A stretch of 64,000 bases of DNA from Ranitomeya variabilis (taxonomy: Eukaryota; Chordata; Amphibia; Anura; Dendrobatidae), in the NCBI RefSeq assembly GCF_051348905.1, contig NC_135238.1:51698954-51762953 (forward strand). The letters run 5' to 3'. A program made the position numbers and the translations under genes. Below are positions 1 to 11,768 of this stretch, piece after piece. The notes beneath the pieces are model-generated. The model saw only the letters and a program-made list of their open reading frames with translations. It made no database searches and was not told the origin of the DNA. The number at the start of each line of letters is the position of its first letter. Within the stretch, counting starts at the first letter, position 1.

Positions 1-899
1 GCATCAAAGATTTAGGGATGACCAAATCCTAAGTGTCATGGAGGGAGGTAATACTCTAATATCCTGGAGATTTCACCCTGTTCTTCGGTCAGTAACCTTT
101 CATAGAGACCTCCCTAACTACAGCACTGAGGGGTCATATATCTTGTAAATAGTCTTACCCATGTTAATGTCCATCAGCAGCCACGCACCCCGACGCGCGT
201 TTTATAAAAACTAGGCTACAAATTTCTTCATTGAAAGTACCTTATGTATTAAATCAGTACACCAGTGAGATTATGGCTATCCCTTTAGTTTAACATGTAT
301 AACCCTGATGATATGTTCTCTTTAAGGCTTGCTCCATCATGACATGTAATAAGTTAGTTTTCAAGACAGCACTTGCCTCTCTTTCTGTTTACATGGATGC
401 CCCCCATCACTTAGGCAAAAAGCCTTTTTTGACCAAACTTGATGTTCCTCTGCCTGATTTAAAACTATTACAGTCCAAGTTAACCTCTCTTAAAATTAAT
501 ATCTTTTTCTAATTGAAAACACTTGACTGGGATTCCTTGGCTTGTGTTATCTAACCAAGAGTAATTTTTCCTTTAAATGCCCAAAAGTTTAGGTATAACT
601 AAATGTTTTATCTCTTCTTCTAAATTGCAAAAAAATAATAATACACGCTCAGACACATTTGGGAAATGTCAAATTGATAAGGACATCAAAATTATTTCCA
701 TATGTAGTGCAGTTGCCACACAGTACAAACTTTTTGTATTTTTCCATTTTGAATTCTATTTTTTACAATTTTAAAGCTGGTGTAATGTAAAGATCAAACC
801 TCTCCTGACTGTTTCTGAATAAATTATTACTACCTGCATCTTGGAAATCAATATTACCCCAGACAGTCACACAATTGATTAATTTAATTAGAGTTAAGT
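1..899. other. Intergenic; probable fragment of a dispersed repeat, no gene seen
   Basis: No exon or convincing ORF is visible. The reverse strand of about 1-215 contains an AAACGCGCGTCGGGG-like motif that I associate with dispersed anuran repeats; a similar motif occurs near 6500. This is a resemblance from memory, not a search. The rest is AT-rich with nothing I recognise. Confidence 0.35.
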
Positions 900-1524
900 T
901 TAACCCCTTAAGCCCCGAGGGTGGTTTGCACGTTAATGACCGGGCCAATTTTTACAATTCTGACCACTGTCCCTTTATGAGGTTATAACTCTGGAACGCT
1001 TCAACGGATCTTGGCGATTCTGACATTGTTTTCTTGTGACATATTGTACTTCATGTTAGTGGTAAAATTTCTTCGATATAACTTGCGTTTATTTGTGAAA
1101 AAAACGAATATTTGGCGAAAATTTTGAAAATTTCGCAATTTTCCAACTTTGAATTTTTATGCCCTTAAATCACAGAGATATGTCACACAAAATGCTTAAT
1201 AAATAACATTTCCCACATGTCTACTTTACATCAGCACAATTTTGGAACCAAAAGTTTTTTTTGTGACGGAGTTATAAGGGTTAAAAGTTGACCAGCAATT
1301 TCTCATTTTTACAACACCATTTTTTTTTAGGGACCACATCTCATTTGAAGTCATTTTGACGGGTCTATATGATAGAAAATACCCAAGTGTGACACCATTC
1401 TAAAAAATGCACCCCTCAAGGTACTCAAAACCACTTTCAAGAAGTTTATTAACCCTTCAGGTGTTTCACAGGAATTTTTGGAATGTTTAAATAAAAATGA
1501 ACATTTAACTTTTTTTCACACAAA

Positions 1525-3335
1525 ATTTATTTCAGCTCCAATTTGTTTTATTTTACCAAGGGTAACAGGAGAAAATAGACCCCAAAAGTTGTTGTACAAT
1601 TTGTCTTGAGTACGCTGATACCCCATATGTGGGGGTAAACCACAGTTTGGGCGCATGGCAGAGCTTGGAAGCAAAGGAGCGCCATTTGACTTTTCAATGC
1701 AAAATTGACTGGAATTGAGATGGGACGCCATGTTGCATTTGGAGAGCCCCTGATGTGCCTAAACATTGAAACCCCTAACAAGTGACACCATTTTGGAAAG
1801 TAGACCCCCTAAGGAACTTATCTAGATGTGTGGTGAGCACTTTGACCCAACAAGTGCTTTACAGAAGTTTATAATGCAGAGCCGTAAAAATAAAAAATCA
1901 TATTTTTTCACAAAAATTATCTTTTCACCCCCAATTTTTTATTTTCCCAAGGGTGAGAGAAGAAATTGGACCCCAAAAATTGTTGTGCAATTTGTCCTGA
2001 GTACGCTGATACCCCATATGTGGGTGTAAACCATTGTTTGGGCGCAGGGCAGAGCTCGGAAGGGAAGGAGCGCCATTTGACTTTTCAATGCAAAATTGAC
2101 TGGAATTGAGATGGGACGCCATGTTGCGTTTGGAGAGCCCCTAATGTGCCTAAACATTGAAACCCCCCACGAGTGACACCATTTTGGAAAGTAGACCCCT
2201 TAAGGAACTTATCTAGATGTGTGTTGAGCACTTTGACCCAACAAGTGCTTCACAGAAGTTTATAATGCAGAGCCGTAAAAATAAAAAATCATATTTTTTC
2301 ACAAAAATGATCTTTTCACCCCCATTTTTTTATTTCCCCAAGGGTAAGAGAAGAAATTAGACCACAAAAGTTGTTGTGCAATTTGTCCTGAGTACGACGA
2401 TACCCCATATGTGGGGGTAAACCACTGTTTGGGTGCATAGCAGAGCTCGGAAGGGAAGGAGCGCTATTTGACTTTTCAATGCAAAATTGACTGGAATTAA
2501 GATGGGATGCCATGTTGCATTTGGAGAGCCCCTGATGTGCCTAAACATTAAAAAACCCCACAAGTGACACCATTTTGGAAAGTAGACCCCCTAAGGAACT
2601 TATCTAGATGTGTTTTGAGAGCTTTGAACCCCCAAGTGTTTCACTACAGTTTATAACGCAGAGCCGTGAAAATAAAAATTATTTTTTTTTTCACAAAAAT
2701 GATTTTTTAGCCCCCAGTTTTGTATTTTCACAAGGGTATCAGGATAAATTGGACCCCAAAAGTTGTTGTCCAATTTGTCTGGAGTACGCTGATACCCCAT
2801 TTGTGGGGAGGGACCACTGTTTGGGCGCATGACAGAGCTCGGAAGGGAAGGAGCGCCATTTGGAATGCAGACTTAAATGGATTGGTCTGCAGGCGTCACG
2901 TTGCATTTGCAGAGCCCCTGATGTACCCAAATAGTACAAACCCCCCACAAGTGACCCCATATTGGAAACTAGACCTCCCAAGGAACTTATCTAGATGTGT
3001 TGTGAGAACTTTGAACCCCCAAGTGTTTCACTACAGTTTACAACGCAGAGCCGTGAAAATAAAACATATTTTTTTTCCCACAAAAATGATTTTTAGCCCC
3101 CCAAATTTTTATTTTCCCAAGGATAACAAGAGAACTTGGACCCCAGAAGTTGTTGTTCAATTTGTCCCTAGTACGCTGATACCCCATATGTTGGGGTAAA
3201 CCCCTTTTTGGACGCACGGGAGAGCTCGGAAGGGAAGGAGCACTGTTTTACTTTTTCAACGCAGAATTGGCTGGAATTGAGATTGGACGCCATGTCGCGT
3301 TTGGAGAGCCCCTGATGTGCCTGAACAGTGGAAAC
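1525..3335. repeat. Five tandem copies of a 391-bp repeat
   Basis: The anchor ACGCTGATACCCCATATGTG (or a near variant) recurs at 1612, 2003, 2394, 2786 and 3173, giving spacings of 391, 391, 392 and 387. Each unit also carries a block about CCATTTGACTTTTCAATG and one about CTTATCTAGATGTG. The units have diverged by substitutions and small indels, so the array is not very recent. It lies entirely inside the TTAA-flanked element. Confidence 0.9.
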
Positions 3336-3344
3336 TCCCCAATT

Positions 3345-3829
3345 CTACCTGAAACCCTACCCCTAACCTCACCCCTAACCGTTTACTGAACATTTTCTGA
3401 CAGTCATAAGTGCCACGTATATAAGTGCCACGTATATAAGTGCCACGTATATAAGTGCCACGTATTTAAGTGCCACGTATTTAAGTGCCACGTATTTCAG
3501 TGCCACGATATTTCAGTGCCACGATATTTCAGTGCCACGATATTTCAGTGCCACGTATTTCAGTGCCACGTGTTTCAGTGCCACGTATTTCAGGCACTGA
3601 AAAATACGTGGCACGTAAATACGTGGCACTTAAATACGTGGCACTTAAATACGTGGCACTTAAATACGTGGCACTTAAATACGTGGCACTTAAATACGTG
3701 GCACTTATATACGTGGCCACTGAAATATCGTGGCAGTTATATACGTATATAAACGTATATTTCAGTGCCACGTATTTCAGTGCCACGTATTTCAGGTTAG
3801 GGGTAGGGTTAGGGGTAGGGTTAGGGTTT
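3345..3829. repeat. Inverted minisatellite (AAGTGCCACGTAT unit) bounded by telomere-like repeats
   Basis: About ten units of roughly 17 bp containing GTGCCACGTAT run forward from 3410 to about 3590. The array then flips to its reverse complement, ATACGTGGCAC, to about 3735, and two forward units follow to 3794. The left edge (3353-3379) has CCCTAACCTCACCCCTAACC and the right edge (3795-3829) has GGTTAGGGGTAGGGTTAGGG, so the block is a large foldback whose ends are degenerate vertebrate telomere-type repeats in inverted orientation. Confidence 0.85.
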
Positions 3830-5374
3830 TTTGTTTTTTTCTTGTTTTCTTGTGTTTTTCTATAAAAACGCATGCGTTTTACCGCGTTTACATGCATTTT
3901 TTCACACATGCGGTTTTTTTAAAAAACGCATGCAGATAAAAACGCAAGTGTGAAACCAGACTAAAAGACGCTTTTTATAGCAAAAAAGTTTTTGCGTCTC
4001 CACATTTTGAGACCTATAATTTTTCCACATTTTGGTCCACAGAGTCATGTGAGGTCTTGTTTTTTGCGGGACGAGTTGACGTTTTTATTGGTAACATTTT
4101 CGGACACGTGACCATTTTTTATCACTTTTTATTCCGATTTTTGTGAGGCAGAATAACCAAAAACCAGCTATTCATGAATTTCTTTTGGGGGAGGCGTTTA
4201 TACCGTTCTGCGCTTGGTAAAATTGATAAAGCAGTTTTATTCGTCGGGTCAGTACGATTACAGCGATACCTCATTTATATCATTTTTTTATGTTTTGACG
4301 CTTTTATACGATAAAAACTATTTTATAGAAAAAATAATTATTTTGGCATCGCTTTATTCTGAGGACTATAACTTTTTTATTTTTTTGCTGATGATGCTGT
4401 ATGGCGGCTCGTTTTTTGCGGGACAAGATGACGTTTTCAGCGGTAACATGGTTATTTATATCCGTCTTTTTGATCGCGTGTTATTCCACTTTTTGTCCGG
4501 CGGTATGGTAATAAAGCGTTGTTTTTTGCCTCATTTTTTTTTTTTTTTTCTTACGGTGTTTACTGAAGGGGTTAACTAGTGGGCCAGTTTTATAGGTTGG
4601 GTCGTTACGGACGCGGCGATACTAAATATGTGTACTTTTATTGTTTTTGTTTGTTTTTTTTAGATAAAGAAATGTATTTATGGGAATAATATTTTTTTTT
4701 TTATTATTATTTATTTAGGAATTTTTTTTTTTTTTTTTACACATGTGGAAATTTTTTTTTTTACTTTTTTACTTTGTCCCAGGGGGGGACATCACAGATC
4801 GCAGATCTGATAGTGTGCACAGCACTCTATTAGATCTGCGATCAACCTTTCATCGGAGCAGGCTGCAGCTTTCATCTGCAGCCTGCTCCGACCCGGAAGT
4901 GCTCCCTGCAGGACCCGGATACAGCCCCTCGGCCATTTTGGATCCGGGGCCTGCAGGGAGAAGACGTTCGGTACGAGGTGAGTACATCACCTTGTACCGA
5001 TCGTCTCAGGGAAGCCCGCAGGGAGCCCCCTCCCTGCGCGATGCTTCCCTGTACCGCCGGTACACCGCGATCATGTTTGATCGCGGTGTGCCGGGGGTTA
5101 ATGTGCCGGGGGCGGTCCGTGACCGCTCCTGGCACATAGTGCCGGATGTCAGCTGCGATATGCAGCCGACACCCGGCCGCGATCGGCCGCGCTCCCCCCG
5201 TGAGCGCGGCCGATCGCGTATGACGTACTATCCCGTCACCGGGAATTAAGTCCCAGGTCACCTTGACGGGATAGTACGTCATACGGGATTAAGGGGTTAA
5301 AGGCCCCTATACACTTTATGCCAAAATTGACCGAACCCGCTGATATCGACAGGATCAACTCAACAAGTAATTTA

Positions 5375-6062
5375 CAGTACCTTGAAAAAGTATTCATACC
5401 CTGTGAACTTCATTTTTTCACATTATACCCACAAACTTTAATGTATTTTATTAGGATTTTATGTAATATATCAACACAAAATACCAAGTATTTGTGAAGT
5501 GTAAAGGAAATGATACATGGCTTTCTAAATATTTTAAAAATATGAATCTAAAAATTGTGATGTGTATTTTGTATTCAGCCATCTATAGTCTGATACTTTG
5601 TAGAAACACCTTTTTCTGCAATTACTGCTTCAAGTCTTTTGGGGTATGCCTCGACTAACTTTGCACATCTAGAGGCTGATATTTTTGCCCATTCTTCTTT
5701 GCAAACTAGATCTAGCTCAGTGAAATTGGATGGACATGTCTGTGAGCAGCAATTTTCAAGTCTTACAAAAAAATCTCAATGGAATTTAGGACTGGACTGT
5801 GACTGTGCCTTTCAAACACATTCATGCATGGTGGTGGCAGAATCCTGCTGTGGGGATGCTTTTCTTCAGCAGGGACAGGGAAGATGGTCAAAGTGATGGG
5901 AACATGGAGGGAGCTACACGGCAATTCTGTAAGAAAACCTAATGGAAGCTGCCAAAAACTTGAGACTGGGGTGTAGTTCACTTTCCACCAGAACACCGAC
6001 CTTAAACACACTGCCACAGCTACAATGGAATGGTTTAGATCAAAGCATATTCATGTGTTAAA
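5375..6062. mobile_element. Tc1-like transposon fragment, internally rearranged
   Basis: The left end starts CAGTACCTTGAAAAAGTATT, the terminal repeat of a Tc1-like family common in fish and frogs. From 5560 to about 5800 the sequence is the antisense of the transposase N-terminal half. From about 5810 to 6060 it is the sense strand of the catalytic region: a [14 protein letters not shown] block is readable, followed by ATMEWFRSKHIHVL in another frame. Two halves in opposite orientation imply an internal inversion or a fusion of two copies. It encodes no functional transposase. Confidence 0.7.
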
Positions 6063-6409
6063 TGTCTACAGCCCATAATTCTGATATGAAGTCATCAGCT
6101 GCATTCTCTGCAAACTGTAAAATGTTGATTGCAATTAAAATAATCTGTATACATTTTCTGGAATTTAAGGACAGTTGGCTACACAGGTCCTCATTACTAT
6201 ATGATTTTTATGCATCCAAGGGTCAATATCACCTCGAGATGAAATATTAATTATTTTAATGGCTGTTACTTAAGGTTTTCCTTATGTGCTTCTGATTTGT
6301 AAATTGATTTTCACATAGATTTCTACACGGATTATCACTGCAGAGGTAAAACGTATTATAATAATAAAGTGCAATCTCCATTACGATCGATAAAACTCTT
6401 TAATGTTTT
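6063..6409. other. No feature seen
   Basis: AT-rich sequence without an ORF of note, a splice-supported exon or a repeat that I recognise. Confidence 0.4.
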
Positions 6410-6953
6410 ACCATATTAGAGGTAAATCATACATTGCATTGTGGTTTACACTCAAAACAGTTACACTCAATAGTGAACATTGCACTCTAGGATGTAAGAT
6501 TTAAACACGCAAAACGCGCGTCAGGGTTTCTTGGGGTGTCTGTCTCTTTTGCTGGCCTTACATTCTGTGTTCTACCCTTGGTATACTGTCCCTCTTTATA
6601 TAATTTTGTTACTATACACAGTGGTTACTGTCCATCTACTGTAACCATTGTTTGTGTGATTGCAATTGCATTACCTGTATGGAGACTGTGATATCGATAC
6701 CAGGAAAACATATTACTGTGGACATTAAGCCATTTGTGTACTGTCTTTGTCAATTTCTATTATGCTTATTTATAATATTATATGCTTATAAAATTTTTTA
6801 TATTTTTTAAGCTTTTCAAACTCTATTTTTGTCTTCTTGTTTGTATATCTACATAAAGGCGGCTATGATATTTTAAGCATTCAACAATGCTGATAAATTC
6901 AGAAATCATATTTCATTTAATCCCTTGAACATTTTTAGCCTCAAGACTAACAT

Positions 6954-7902
6954 ACCGTATTTTTCGCTTTGTAAGACCCTCCGGATTATAAGACGCACCC
7001 CAAATTTTGAGGCGAAAAACAGGAAAAAACTTTTTTTAATAAATTGGGGGAGCTTCTTATAATCCATGCGTCTTATTGCTTACCAGGGGTTGTTACTGCG
7101 GTGGATCAGGGTCCCAGGGTCGTTGCTGGAGGCAGGAGTGGAGCATTGCTGCAGGCTGGGATGATGGGGTCTGCAGGGTGGCTCCTGTGCTGCAGGGGGG
7201 TTTCGGTGCTGCATGGGGGCTGCTGTGCTGCAGGCTGGGATGAGGGGTGCTGCAGGGGGCTCTTGTGCTGCAGGGGGCTCTGGTGCTGCAGGGCTGTCTC
7301 CAGTTCTGCAGGGCTGTCTCCAGGGCTGCAGGGCTGTCTCCGGTGCTGCGGGGGGCTCTGGCAACATTTTGTGAAAGACCAGAGCCCCCAGCAGTTCGTC
7401 CATGCGTTCCTGTATGACTGACTCCGGGAAAATGGCGCCGGAATCTCGAGAGATGAGATCTCAGCGCTGAAATCTCATCTCCCGAGATTCCGGCGGCCAT
7501 TTTCCTGGAGTCAGTCATACTGGAACTAACTCCGGGAAAATGGCCGCCGGAATCTCGAGAGATGAGATCTCAGCGCTGAAATCTCATCTCCCGAGATTCC
7601 GGGGCCAATTTCCCGGAGTTAGTCATACTGGAACACATGGACGAACTGCCGGGGGGCTCTGGTCTTTCACAAATTGTCACCAGAGCCCCCCGCAGCACCG
7701 GAGCCTCCAGCATCACCCAGGGCAGCAGCGGACAACCCCGGCAGTGGCAGCGGGCGACAGCGGCGGCGGGCGGTAGCGGCGGCGGACACCCCCTCATCCC
7801 AGCCTGTAATGGTAAGCGGTATATCCGCTTTGTTAGATGCACCCACATTTCCCCCCCAAATTTGGGGGAAATAAAGTGCGTCTTACAAAGCGGAAAATGC
7901 AG
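6954..7902. mobile_element. Foldback MITE with 24-bp terminal inverted repeats
   Basis: The left end ACCGTATTTTTCGCTTTGTA is matched in inverse by the right end TACAAAGCGGAAAATGCAGT. Inner sequences are also inverted repeats, with CTCCGGTGCTGCGGGGGGCT near 7340 pairing with CGCAGCACCGGAGCC near 7692. The element separates two parts of tandem unit 1 that are contiguous in unit 2, so it inserted after the duplication. Its ORFs on both strands are GC-rich palindrome read-through, not genes. Confidence 0.75.
7376..7670. repeat. Double-palindrome module, copy 1 (inside the foldback MITE)
   Basis: Two successive palindromes each read GGAAAATGGC(C)GCCGGAAT..GAGATGAGAT..TCAGCGCTGA, followed by the mirror. 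They are framed by AGACCAGAGCCCCC at the left and its complement at the right. A second copy of the same dimer lies 300 bp away at 7978. Confidence 0.8.
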
Positions 7903-7977
7903 TAATTGGTTTTATTTTGCCTTTTGGTGTCGTTACAGTGCTCTGTTTTTAAGTCAATACAGCTTTATAACCAGACC

Positions 7978-8270
7978 AGACCAGAGCCCCCCGGCAGTTC
8001 GTCCATGCGTTCCAGTATGACTAACTCCGGGAAAATGGCCGCCGGAATCTCGGGAGATGAGATTTCAGCGCTGAGATCTCATCTCTCGAGATTCCGGCGG
8101 CCATTTTCCCGGAGTTAGCTCCAGTATGACTGACTCCAGGAAAATGGCCGCCAGAATCTCGGGAGATGAGATTTCAGCGCTGAGATCTCATCTCTCGAGA
8201 TTCCGGCGGCCATTTTCCCGGAGTCAGTCATACAGGAACGCATGGACGAACTGCTGGGGGCTCTGGTCTT
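7978..8270. mobile_element. Double-palindrome module, copy 2 (free-standing foldback)
   Basis: It has the same frame as copy 1 (AGACCAGAGCCCCC to GGGGGCTCTGGTCTT) and the same dimer of CAGCGCTGA-centred palindromes. Here it sits alone within unit 1 sequence, so the module can apparently exist as a separate foldback insertion. Confidence 0.75.
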
Positions 8271-8339
8271 ATTTTTGTAGGACTAATTGTACTTTCTTCT
8301 GCTCCCATTTTTGAGGTATAATAACATTACCTAATTGTT

Positions 8340-8341
8340 CA

Positions 8342-8372
<31 letters not shown>

Positions 8373-9272
8373 CATTTATATAGCGCCATTTATTCCATGG
8401 TGCTTTACATGTGAATTGGGGGTAAATATAGACAAGTACATTAAACATGAGCAAACAACAAGGCACACAGGTACATAAGGAGGGAGGACCCTGCCCGCGA
8501 GGGCTCACAGTCTGCAGGGGATGGGTGAGGATACACTAGGAGAGGGTAGAGCTGGATGTGCGGTGGTTCAGTAGGTTGAGGATCACTGCAGGTTGTAGGA
8601 TTGTCGGAAGAGGTGAGTCTTCAGGTGCTTTTTGAAGGTTTTGATGGTAGGTGAGAGTCTGATGTGTTGTGGTAGAGAGTTCCAGAGTATGGGGGAAGCA
8701 CGGGAGAAGTCTTGGATGCGGTTGTGGGAAGAAGAGATGAGAGGGGAGTAGAGAAGGAGATCTTGAGTGGATCGGAGGTTGCGTGAAGGTAGGTACCAGG
8801 AGACCATGTCACAGATGTATGGAGGAGATAGGTTGTGGATGGCTTTGTATGTCATTGTGAGGGTTTTGAACTGGAGTCTCTGGGCAATAGGAAGCAAGTG
8901 AAGGACTTGGCATAGGGGAGAGGCTGGGGAATAGCAGGGAGACAGGTAGATTAGTCGGGCAGCAGAGTGTAGGATGGATTGGAGTGGTGCCAGAGTACTG
9001 GAGGGGAGGCCAGAGAGTAGGAGGTTGCAGTAGTCGAGGTGGGAGATGATAAGGGCATGCACTAGTGTTTTTGTGGTGTCGCGGTCAAGAAATGCGCGCA
9101 TTGGGGAAATATTTTTGAGTTTGAGATGGCAGGAGGAGGTAAGGGCTTGGATATGTGGCTTGAAAGAGAGGGCAGAGTCTAGGATCACCCCGAGGCCCCG
9201 GGCATGTGGGACTGAGGAAAGTGAGCAGCCATTGACATTGATTGGTAGGTCTGGTGGAGGGGTAGAGTGAGA
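8340..9272 (-). mobile_element. L2-type LINE, 5'-truncated, 3' end with ATT tail
   Basis: The minus-strand ORF 9188-8583 (201 aa) is the C-terminal part of an L2-clade reverse-transcriptase polyprotein. It shows SFKPHIQALTSSCHLKLKNI, TTKTLVHALIISHLDYCN, GLPSSTLAPLQSILHSAARL, NLSPPYICDM and WNSLPQHIRL. Downstream the 3' UTR ends in GGCGCTATATAAATG followed by a TAA/ATA trinucleotide tail (8346-8376), typical of L2 3' ends. Everything upstream of the RT C-terminus is missing, as is usual for 5'-truncated LINE copies. A close second copy is split around 20050-24745. Confidence 0.85.
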
Positions 9273-9375
9273 ATATATATAACTATAAATTTATGTTTGA
9301 AGAAAAATGCATAAAAAAAGGTTTTCTACTTATATTTCATTATGCATTCACGAGTTGTTATTACAGCATACTAAT

Positions 9376-9784
9376 ATATGCATTTTTCATGGCCGCTATG
9401 AAATAACATTTTAATTCAATTTAGCAATTTTTTTCACTTGAAAATGACGCTAGTCCAGCATTGAAATGCGTAGTGGAAATAAAAACCGTTCAACTTATCT
9501 TGATCCTAAGGATTCTTTATTATAGCAGCACAGCCCGATATCATGTTATCGTCCTAATTGGTCAACTATCTTAAAGGAGCGCATCCTCCAACCACAAGGC
9601 AGAAGCAGCTGATATCTTCAGGTGGTCATAGGAGTTGTGCCTGCACACAACCAGCTCAGGTGAGCACCTTCCTTTTACTTTTCTTTGCAGCTAAAAGGGT
9701 ATCACCCAATGGCGTTGTGAACTTTTGTTCCCCTGACTGTAAAAAAATTGCTTCAGCCATGATTTTGTTTAAGCTGAAGAAATG
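9376..9784. other. Unclassified repeat-like sequence
   Basis: No gene is seen. The part 9435-9660 looks like a dispersed repeat inserted in unit 1, because the corresponding place in unit 2 differs, but I cannot name the family. Confidence 0.35.
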
Positions 9785-10299
9785 TGTTGGAAAAACATAT
9801 TGGATGTTCATGATTTTTTGATGTTGTCCTGAAAAAAAATTAGGCAATCAAGTTGATAAACCTATTCCAGAGAATGTGTGCAGGTGTAGTCCAGCTCATC
9901 GAAATTGAGACTTCTAAGTGGATTGGCACTCTTCTGCAGCCCATCTCCAGACAAACCAAAACCTTCCAGTTTTTAACACTGTTCCCACCAATTCCATTAG
10001 TGCTGGTGCACTTTGCTGCCCAATGCCCCCAAATACAGTACTATAAAAATAATAATTCCAGAGAATATGGATAAAGAACAAGCAAGGATAAACAGTGGTG
10101 CTTGAATGTTTGTGGACTCTTCAGAATTTTCCATATTTTTCCATAATTTTGACAGAAAAATACTTTAGATTTTCAAACAAATCTTAATAGTAGATCAAGA
10201 AAGAAAGCCAAATCAAGCAAATGAGTAAAAAATATTAGACTTTGTGATTTTTAAATTAAAATTATCCAATAATAGCATATTTAATTGTGTGCATTGTAT

Positions 10300-11060
10300 C
10301 TCCTTCCCCCAAAATTTTTATAAACATAACTTTACTTGATGAACAAGTTTGTACTTTCAGTATTTGGTGTAATTAGACCTGCACATCGGCATGGAGGAAT
10401 TTTAGCCCATTCCTTCTTATAAAACAACTTCAGCTCAGTTATGCTGGTGTGTTTTCTCCCATGGACTGATCAGGTCCTTCCTCAATATTTCTAGGATTTA
10501 GGTCAGGACTTTGTCTTGGCCATTCCAAACCTTTAATTCTTCTGTAATCATTGCTTTGTAGAACTACTTGTGTTCTTTGGGAACGTGTCTTGCTGCATTA
10601 CCTATATCACCTTGAGAATCAGATCTTGGACAGATGTTCTGACAATTTCCTTTAGAATATGCTAATACAATTCTGAATTAATTGTTCCCTCAATGATGCC
10701 AAGTGTTTCTGGCCCAGATGGAGCAAACAGGCTGAGATCATGATACTACCACCACTGTGTTTCACAGATGGTATGAGGTTTTTATGCTGTAATGCAGGAT
10801 ATTATTTTCTCCAAATATAACACTTTTCTTATATACCGGAAAGCTCAAATTTTTTCTCACCTGTTCACAACATATTGTTCCTATATCCTCCTAGTTTGTC
10901 TAAGTGATCTCTAGTAAACTGCAGAGGGGCAGCAATGTTATTTTTGGAGTTATTTTTCTCCTTGCAATCCTGCCATGCTCACCATTCTTGTTCAGTGTCC
11001 TTCTGATCCTTGACTCACAAACATCAGCCAGTACTGTCAGAATAAATCTTTTCATTGTCT
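10300..11060 (-). mobile_element. Decayed Tc1-like transposase remnant (unit 1 copy)
   Basis: The plus strand is the antisense of a Tc1 transposase C-terminal half. Recognisable blocks are GGCATGGAGGAATTTTAGCC, GTGTTTCACAGATGGTATGA and CTCCTTGCAATCCTGCCATG. No frame stays open. The same remnant at the same relative place lies at 16060-16780, showing that it was present before the segment was duplicated. Confidence 0.7.
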
Positions 11061-11228
11061 GAGCTCAGCAGGAGAGGTGAGAACTTCTCCAACTTCAGTG
11101 CTGAGAAGAATGAGTGTATGGGATCAGTTATTGAAAAGATTTATTCTGTCTCATGTCAGTGCTGCTCCTTGGCTGACAGAGTTGTGTGTGCCTATGACGG
11201 CAGATCCTCTGACAGTTGATTTATGTCT

Positions 11229-11768
11229 AAAGGTACCATCACACTCAGCAACTTTGCAACGAGAACGACAACGATCCGTGACGTTGCAGCGTCCTGGATA
11301 GCGATCTCGTTGTGTTTGACACACAGCAGCGATCTGGATCCCGCTGTGATATCGCTGGTCGGAGCTAGAAGTCCACAGCTTGTGATTGGTCGCCTGGCGG
11401 TCACATGAGCGGCACGCGACCAATCAGAAGCCATGACGTCATGGAAGGCACTAAACGCGCTCGTTTTAAGCAAAGAAGGCTGCCGGTTAACAGCGGTGAG
11501 GTGCAGGGGCCTCCGGAGAGGTGAGTATATCAATATTTTTTATTTTAATTCTTTATTTTACACATTAATATGGATCCCAGGGCCTGAAGGAGAGTTTCCT
11601 CTCCTTCAGACCCTGGGAACCATCAGGATACCTTCCGATACTTGGTGTCCCATTGACTTGTATTGGTATCGGGTATCGGTATCGGCGATATCCGATACTT
11701 TTCGGGTATCGGCCGATACTATCCGATACCGATACTTTCAAGTATCGGACGGTATCGCTCAACACTAT
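11229..11768. mobile_element. One or two MITE-type insertions
   Basis: The left part begins AAGGTACCATCACACTCAGC, like the end of a hAT-type non-autonomous family I recall from frogs. The right part is rich in GATACC/GGTATC inverted motifs (11640-11760) and ends TCAACACTA. The block interrupts otherwise duplicated sequence. Family assignment is from memory. Confidence 0.5.

Larger units (their letters stand above)
904..5296. mobile_element. Composite 4.4-kb TTAA-flanked piggyBac-type non-autonomous element
   Basis: The stretch starts CCCCTTAA and ends TTAAGGGG, and each end is flanked by TTAA (900-903 and 5297-5300), the hallmark of piggyBac-superfamily insertion. No transposase is readable, so it is non-autonomous. 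Inside, in order, are a unique 5' part (904-1520), five 391-bp tandem repeats, an inverted minisatellite bounded by telomere-like repeats, a T-rich stretch (4000-4790), and a GC-rich 3' part ending in a hairpin (about 5219-5282). ORFs here such as 2720-3199 or 3485-3865 are read-through of repeats. Smaller relatives with TTAA flanks lie at 44239-45308 and 51440-51965. Confidence 0.75.
6410..11228. repeat. Diverged tandem duplication, unit 1
   Basis: Unit 1 of a tandem duplication with a period of about 5.5 kb. Matching pieces are 6410-6490 with 12764-12830, 6843-6950 with 12850-12945, 7905-7975 plus 8276-8338 with 12955-13075, 9273-9375 with 13095-13165, and 9785-11228 with 15090-16925. Later insertions unique to this unit are 6488-6842, the foldbacks at 6954 and 7978, and the LINE at 8340. 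Shared indels and a shared Tc1 remnant show a true segmental duplication rather than independent insertions. Confidence 0.75.

Noticed and set aside
2720-3199. A 159-aa ORF in the 391-bp repeats
   Set aside because: The same peptide blocks recur in other frames of each repeat unit; it is repeat read-through.
3485-3909. Long ORFs on both strands (repeats of VPRISVPR and KYVAL)
   Set aside because: They are translations of the inverted minisatellite.
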